A stretch of 20,146 nt of DNA from UBA9414 sp958446945 (GTDB lineage Bacteria > Bacillota > Clostridia > Lachnospirales > Lachnospiraceae), in assembly GCA_958446945.1 (NCBI GenBank), contig CAUCYJ010000020.1, forward strand, positions 1 to 20,146, in the 5' to 3' direction. Shown in pieces: positions 19,501-20,146 of the stretch. A model generated the notes under the pieces. The model was given only the letters and a program-made list of their open reading frames with translations. It searched no databases and was not told the DNA's origin. Both the position numbers and the translations under genes were made by a program. Position 1 is the stretch's first letter; the number at the start of each line of letters is the position of its first letter.

Positions 19501-19761
19501 TGAACTTTCCCCACCAGGAATCCCCTCCTCCGTCGTGGGAGTTTCTTCCTGTTGCATCAGTTCCTTCTCCGCCAATGCCTCCTCTCCAGACAGATGTTCT
19601 TCTGTGAGTGAAATCTCCTCTTGTGGTACTGATTTCATCCTGTTTTCTGTTTTTACAGTGGATATATCTGCTGCTAAAGCTGTTGTTCCCACACTATTCA
19701 TACATAAAATCAATAGAAGTGTCCAGGCTATCCCCCGTAGCCTCGCTTTTTTTCTCTTCAC
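13510..19761 (-). CDS. Large pilus tip adhesin-like ancillary protein, LPXTG-like anchor
   Basis: A 2083-residue wall protein, first gene of the pilus operon. GTG start at 19759-19761 with GAGGAGGAAAC just upstream. The signal peptide ends near ALA30. Residues 31-180 are acidic and include four 12-residue PEKE/PEEE repeats. Residues 184-1070 hold four composite modules (about 210 residues each): FYx(4)D, a YxE[FY]G block, VDVYY[LM]P, FYSV, then W-x-C. Residues 1072-1180 resemble a Listeria/Bacteroides-type repeat (FDHWDY, VFYAAWN). Cna-B/SpaA-like domains follow at about 1504-1600 (Lys1511, Glu1569) and 1643-1712 (Trp1651), then a further SpaA-like region to 1898 and a pilin-like domain at 1918-2040. 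The end is TPDTGIHLD (2045-2053), a membrane segment and a basic tail. The TGIHLD is shared with the backbone pilin, so the same sortase likely joins both. Position matches Cpa, but I see no clear thioester domain. Ligand unknown. Confidence 0.88.
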   Translation of the reverse strand: MKRKKARLRGIAWTLLLILCMNSVGTTALAADISTVKTENRMKSVPQEEISLTEEHLSGEEALAEKELMQQEETPTTEEGIPGGESSLEEGTIPEEVIPEGESTPEKEDLPEEGSVPEKEEVPEEESIPEKEELPEEESIPEKETDPKKENIPEAAAPETEKSSEQQEEKEEVSKLQEIAQGFDIDFYIIIGGEKVKLQNNGITGIATWKDGRTTYHGISVDDLVSVYEEFGFTRGNDGQNPDAYHKFVSAYRGKKGIEYGTVHEDTDSGKTYVSYNDGENQQGVPVDVYYLPNGKGGYLTLEKAVKKDNSFYSVEVSGEGQDRIRYALTGTTMEMTVSDFNPESAEQTDRIEWTCIGADDTVIDGTVEAGNQTKFTIGNISQSYVIQRADQTAFDLQFYVYVDNEIRKLPSDSLKKVYKWNRQGRCFLSVSDLAEIYKEYGLKETDKQFGKFFPYAVRGEKTLAHAAMETYKGKQYVSYTLENQNTTVPTDVYYMPKGADRSEEVPENNPEQLKQNRHSFYSVTVIHPDGSRTVTYHKKDDDVTITVDPGETQASEWLCVSEDEKKTIQPVKSDQGLGFNIQRIEQPYTIACNTFAPETLNIKFYTFVDYERYNVEQAEVPVLKDTTSKPGTTYYYISNEQLTKYLEKFHYDGSIQNGSRERFYYSKRDYDSIHNAGKYTQNGHDCIYIGKTGEPMDVYYLPDGEILPLLNVKTLMEYHDNRYNGFYSVTVQDEDGQVYSPTDLVNLPAMDFVARKTTLTRTVSTKPRVEGQTKEVNWECRREDGTLSGITGVKNEADHTMSFTIQPEDAVRPYVIVPDNTEKPAETKEANISFYVFIDGDYKLVKNINAEQHYITKANSGRDSRYYLRARKDDTISQVYKEFGFTPEKLEPGADGKEKILFGYATDTRVFVQHPYKDNDGTWYIPVLKKGRDVSVYYFSQPNPLNPDKIENYFDRLTGLSAQIGVAGRHFDVEGSFHLVEVMDPLNLTKGQAVLRQYIAHGEHYSVEVPKKATLEGEYQGKNIIWSCTSDDKNVDDILPTPSGDDKLKFEWSSIASSYKVVADKPQDSNTVRVIYDTTRYMKKLPKEAKLTPQVGNKTRFTEDIPEGQDEEEYKIKSPYPLTYDHEDNDSKELEQYEFDHWDYRDSKGRWQECDAGAKLSEIRKNAQEPIVFYAAWNKVSDRSRRQVQFYICKSAMPEDGSVALPSVNEDDYTSAVAVANCNIKASILHDVPVLGNKNPTTWEHYANGHKRVMELLQGTRPDPGYIGNGDYIYKIDKIPSDEEVFQTIRESGRTIRIGDKEIPSSKLDTEFFTIYWYSFKSEMSDGWHIDGRIVAKNGYLTVKKDFVGMPEEIEAIKKNYYIGIDMDETFSDGTPQPPAFHQHMKLVLPSEGGQTTDAKASAAEELPTEIVGTWDDKTHTSCTWIVKADPFWKYTLKEHNYKPDNPKVKFSGWYNVHNSHEQGENVNSWELYPDSGIKFTGRGMGRGGESLTIELENRYQKPGVLTLNKFDASTGEGMEKITFDVSLDGAKKDSITTDKNGIAELIIPLQDETGKNRTATETYLLRETNVPTGYVDTGDVQITVEIANGAFKITEAKLVDRKAGENQEAVIAPENGQIDGKAVLIPRGDTSLNIRNFSKTSSLHIKKMWENKNDALTEKQVKIRLYRDGISTGQEFLLNEENGWEYTVDKVPLFLDKKPVEYKIEEVEIGKTHYSPEFGDGFLYYEVIYPEIQYKDSTGQLLSPKNENEFQNISKIELEVQNLHFNLAERSFLKTDDLPRNRLAGAEFMFYEVPYKEGTSEYVDDTGYTVEYDEDSKNGEVVLKKDGKKCQPVNDRGYKTDEKGMLQLPKEMKKGRYWMVESTTPNKGETGKTQYQDNMALYMVDVEDEILFLYEKNPQTNIWKPLADRHVVNHPHKGGVTVKISKEVTGPFGEHDKPFAMEILYWEDGMTMSKTVTASLKDGDAITLQHVEIGSELEIREAVDTLKYDISISQKNQDGSYLVETPALENKDQNIAVMTCEITGMPGDVVELKVTNKNTEDATPDTGIHLDKNLYVWMLILISITAVLFFWRRKKNRIERE
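16552..19212 (-). repeat. Four tandem ~210-residue modules in the tip adhesin
   Basis: Residues 184-394, 395-600, 601-830 and 831-1070 share a common order. It runs: a strand such as DIDFYIIIGGE, LQFYVYVDNE, IKFYTFVDYE or ISFYVFIDGD; a YxE[FY]G helix; a [VM]DVYY[LM]P or VSVYYF block; F[YH]SVxV or FHLVEV; W-x-C at W354, W558, W779 and W1027; and a closing SYVIQ, PYTIA, PYVIV or SYKVV strand. Divergence is high, so the duplication is old. Confidence 0.75.
19312..19455 (-). repeat. Four 36-bp tandem repeats coding Pro/Glu/Lys-rich 12-mers
   Basis: Residues 103-150 are four 12-residue units beginning STPEKE, SVPEKE, SIPEKE and SIPEKE, the first three ending in PEEG or PEEE and the fourth in PKKE. 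They are near-identical at the DNA level (AGTATCCCGGAAAAAGAA and close variants), with looser related units on both sides. They lie between the signal peptide and the folded modules and may act as a spacer. Confidence 0.8.
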
Positions 19762-19953
19762 ACCGTTTCCTCCTCACATAATTGCCTATTTTTTATACAA
19801 GATGATTTACAGTTCCTATAACGTTCATCTCCAAAACTATCACTGTAAGTCCTCCGTAGCCGCATATATTTGGTATCAACGATACATGAACCTTACTCAT
19901 CGAATCAGATTATCCTGCTCCTTTTCATATTTTCCATTTACTTCATTATTTAT

Positions 19954-19962
19954 ATTTTATCA
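19954..19962 (-). promoter_or_regulatory. Candidate extended -10 of the pilus operon
   Basis: The coding strand reads TGATAAAAT: TAAAAT at 19954-19959 with TG one base upstream. The -35 position (GGTTAT at a 17-base spacing) has no consensus and is covered by the direct repeat, as expected for a promoter that needs an activator. Confidence 0.5.
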
Positions 19963-19969
19963 CCCCAAT

Positions 19970-19990
19970 ACCAACGGATAACCAACGGAT
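19970..19990 (-). promoter_or_regulatory. Direct-repeat operator of the pilus operon, 11-bp period
   Basis: ACCAACGGAT occurs at 19970-19979 and again at 19981-19990, a perfect 10-base repeat with an 11-base period. On the coding strand it reads ATCCGTTGGT twice. The inner copy is 10 bases from the candidate -10. The ACCAACG core is also repeated with the same period ahead of the giant adhesin gene. It is the best candidate binding site of the SARP-like response regulator (inference). Confidence 0.6.
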
Positions 19991-20060
19991 TCGTATTGCT
20001 TGTCTACCGATATGCAAAAGAGCAGACAGCTGATTCATACCATTTTCCACTCAGTCTTAA

Positions 20061-20100
20061 AATAAAAAAACTGCCACCAGATTTTAAAATCTGATAGCAG
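20061..20100 (-). terminator. Rho-independent terminator of the gene right of the window
   Basis: On the minus strand a 14-bp stem (with two G-U pairs) forms from the sequence at 20071-20100 around a TTAA-like centre, followed by seven T (20064-20070). It closes transcription entering from the right edge and so separates the pilus operon. Confidence 0.85.
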
Positions 20101-20117
20101 AAATCATTTTTTCTTGT

Positions 20118-20146
20118 CTACGGTCGAATAGCTACCTTAATGACGC
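20118..20146 (-). CDS. Possible 3' end of an upstream gene
   Basis: Of the three minus-strand frames, one stays open from the window edge to a TAG at 20118-20120, ending VIKVAIRP. The stop lies 17 bases before the terminator stem, a normal distance. Only nine codons are visible, so no identification is possible. Confidence 0.25.

Larger units (their letters stand above)
19762..20060 (-). promoter_or_regulatory. Pilus operon leader region (intergenic, no gene)
   Basis: No credible gene is present in this stretch. From the right it holds the direct-repeat operator (19970-19990), an extended -10 (19954-19962), and then about 185 bases of leader up to the GTG. The leader contains a small hairpin, GTATC/GATAC (19873-19885), and two pairings that exclude each other: CTTAC (19892-19896) with GTAAG (19845-19849), or ACTGTAA (19842-19848) with TTACAGT (19807-19813). 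I do not recognise a known riboswitch class. The ribosome binding site GAGGAGG lies just before the start codon. Confidence 0.5.

Noticed and set aside
13510..19761. Cpa-type thioester adhesion domain in the tip protein
   Set aside because: I looked for a Cys in a [YF]C context with a downstream Gln motif. FYICKS at 1191-1196 is weakly similar, but no convincing partner was seen, and the W-x-C cysteines do not fit.

Overview
The window looks like chromosomal DNA of a low-to-moderate GC Gram-positive bacterium, most likely a gut clostridium of the Lachnospiraceae type. This rests on protein style: Gram-positive signal peptides, sortase substrates, isopeptide-type pilins and strong AGGAGG ribosome binding sites. 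No 16S or other taxonomic marker is present. All credible genes lie on the minus strand, so the region reads from right to left.

Right edge to 9785: a probable Rho-independent terminator (20061-20100) closes a gene outside the window. A 356-base leader follows, with a candidate promoter and an operator-like direct repeat. A six-gene sortase-assembled pilus operon comes next. It encodes a 2083-residue LPXTG-like tip adhesin, a 78-residue small protein with an AUA in the start position, a signal-peptidase-like protein without its catalytic dyad (SipA-like), a backbone pilin (FctA-like), a class B type pilus sortase, and a small FctA-domain minor pilin or anchor (FctB-like). A terminator at 9785-9830 ends the operon. 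The order tip, SipA, backbone, class B sortase, minor pilin matches the FCT pilus region of Streptococcus pyogenes (cpa-sipA-fctA-srtC-fctB).

9785 to 6451: a two-component system with its own extended -10 promoter. A membrane sensor kinase (extracellular sensor, two PAS-like domains, PF06580-type kinase) overlaps by 23 bases a response regulator with a SARP/OmpR-like winged-helix output domain. The kinase reading frame contains a run of nine G at codons 140-143, a candidate slipped-strand phase switch.

6450 to 1: a hairpin, then a second operator-like region, then the first 2086 codons of a giant secreted adhesin-like protein. It is built from about 13 degenerate GG[FY][AIV]G (GLUG-like) repeats and runs off the left edge.

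The most interesting pattern links these parts. The heptamer CGTTGGT (ACCAACG on the + strand) is repeated with an 11-bp period upstream of both the pilus operon (19970-19990) and the giant adhesin (6377-6405). SARP-type regulators bind such 11-bp-period direct repeats. I infer that the response regulator encoded between the two controls both surface systems, and that the G9 tract could switch the module on and off. This is inference from sequence and needs experimental proof.
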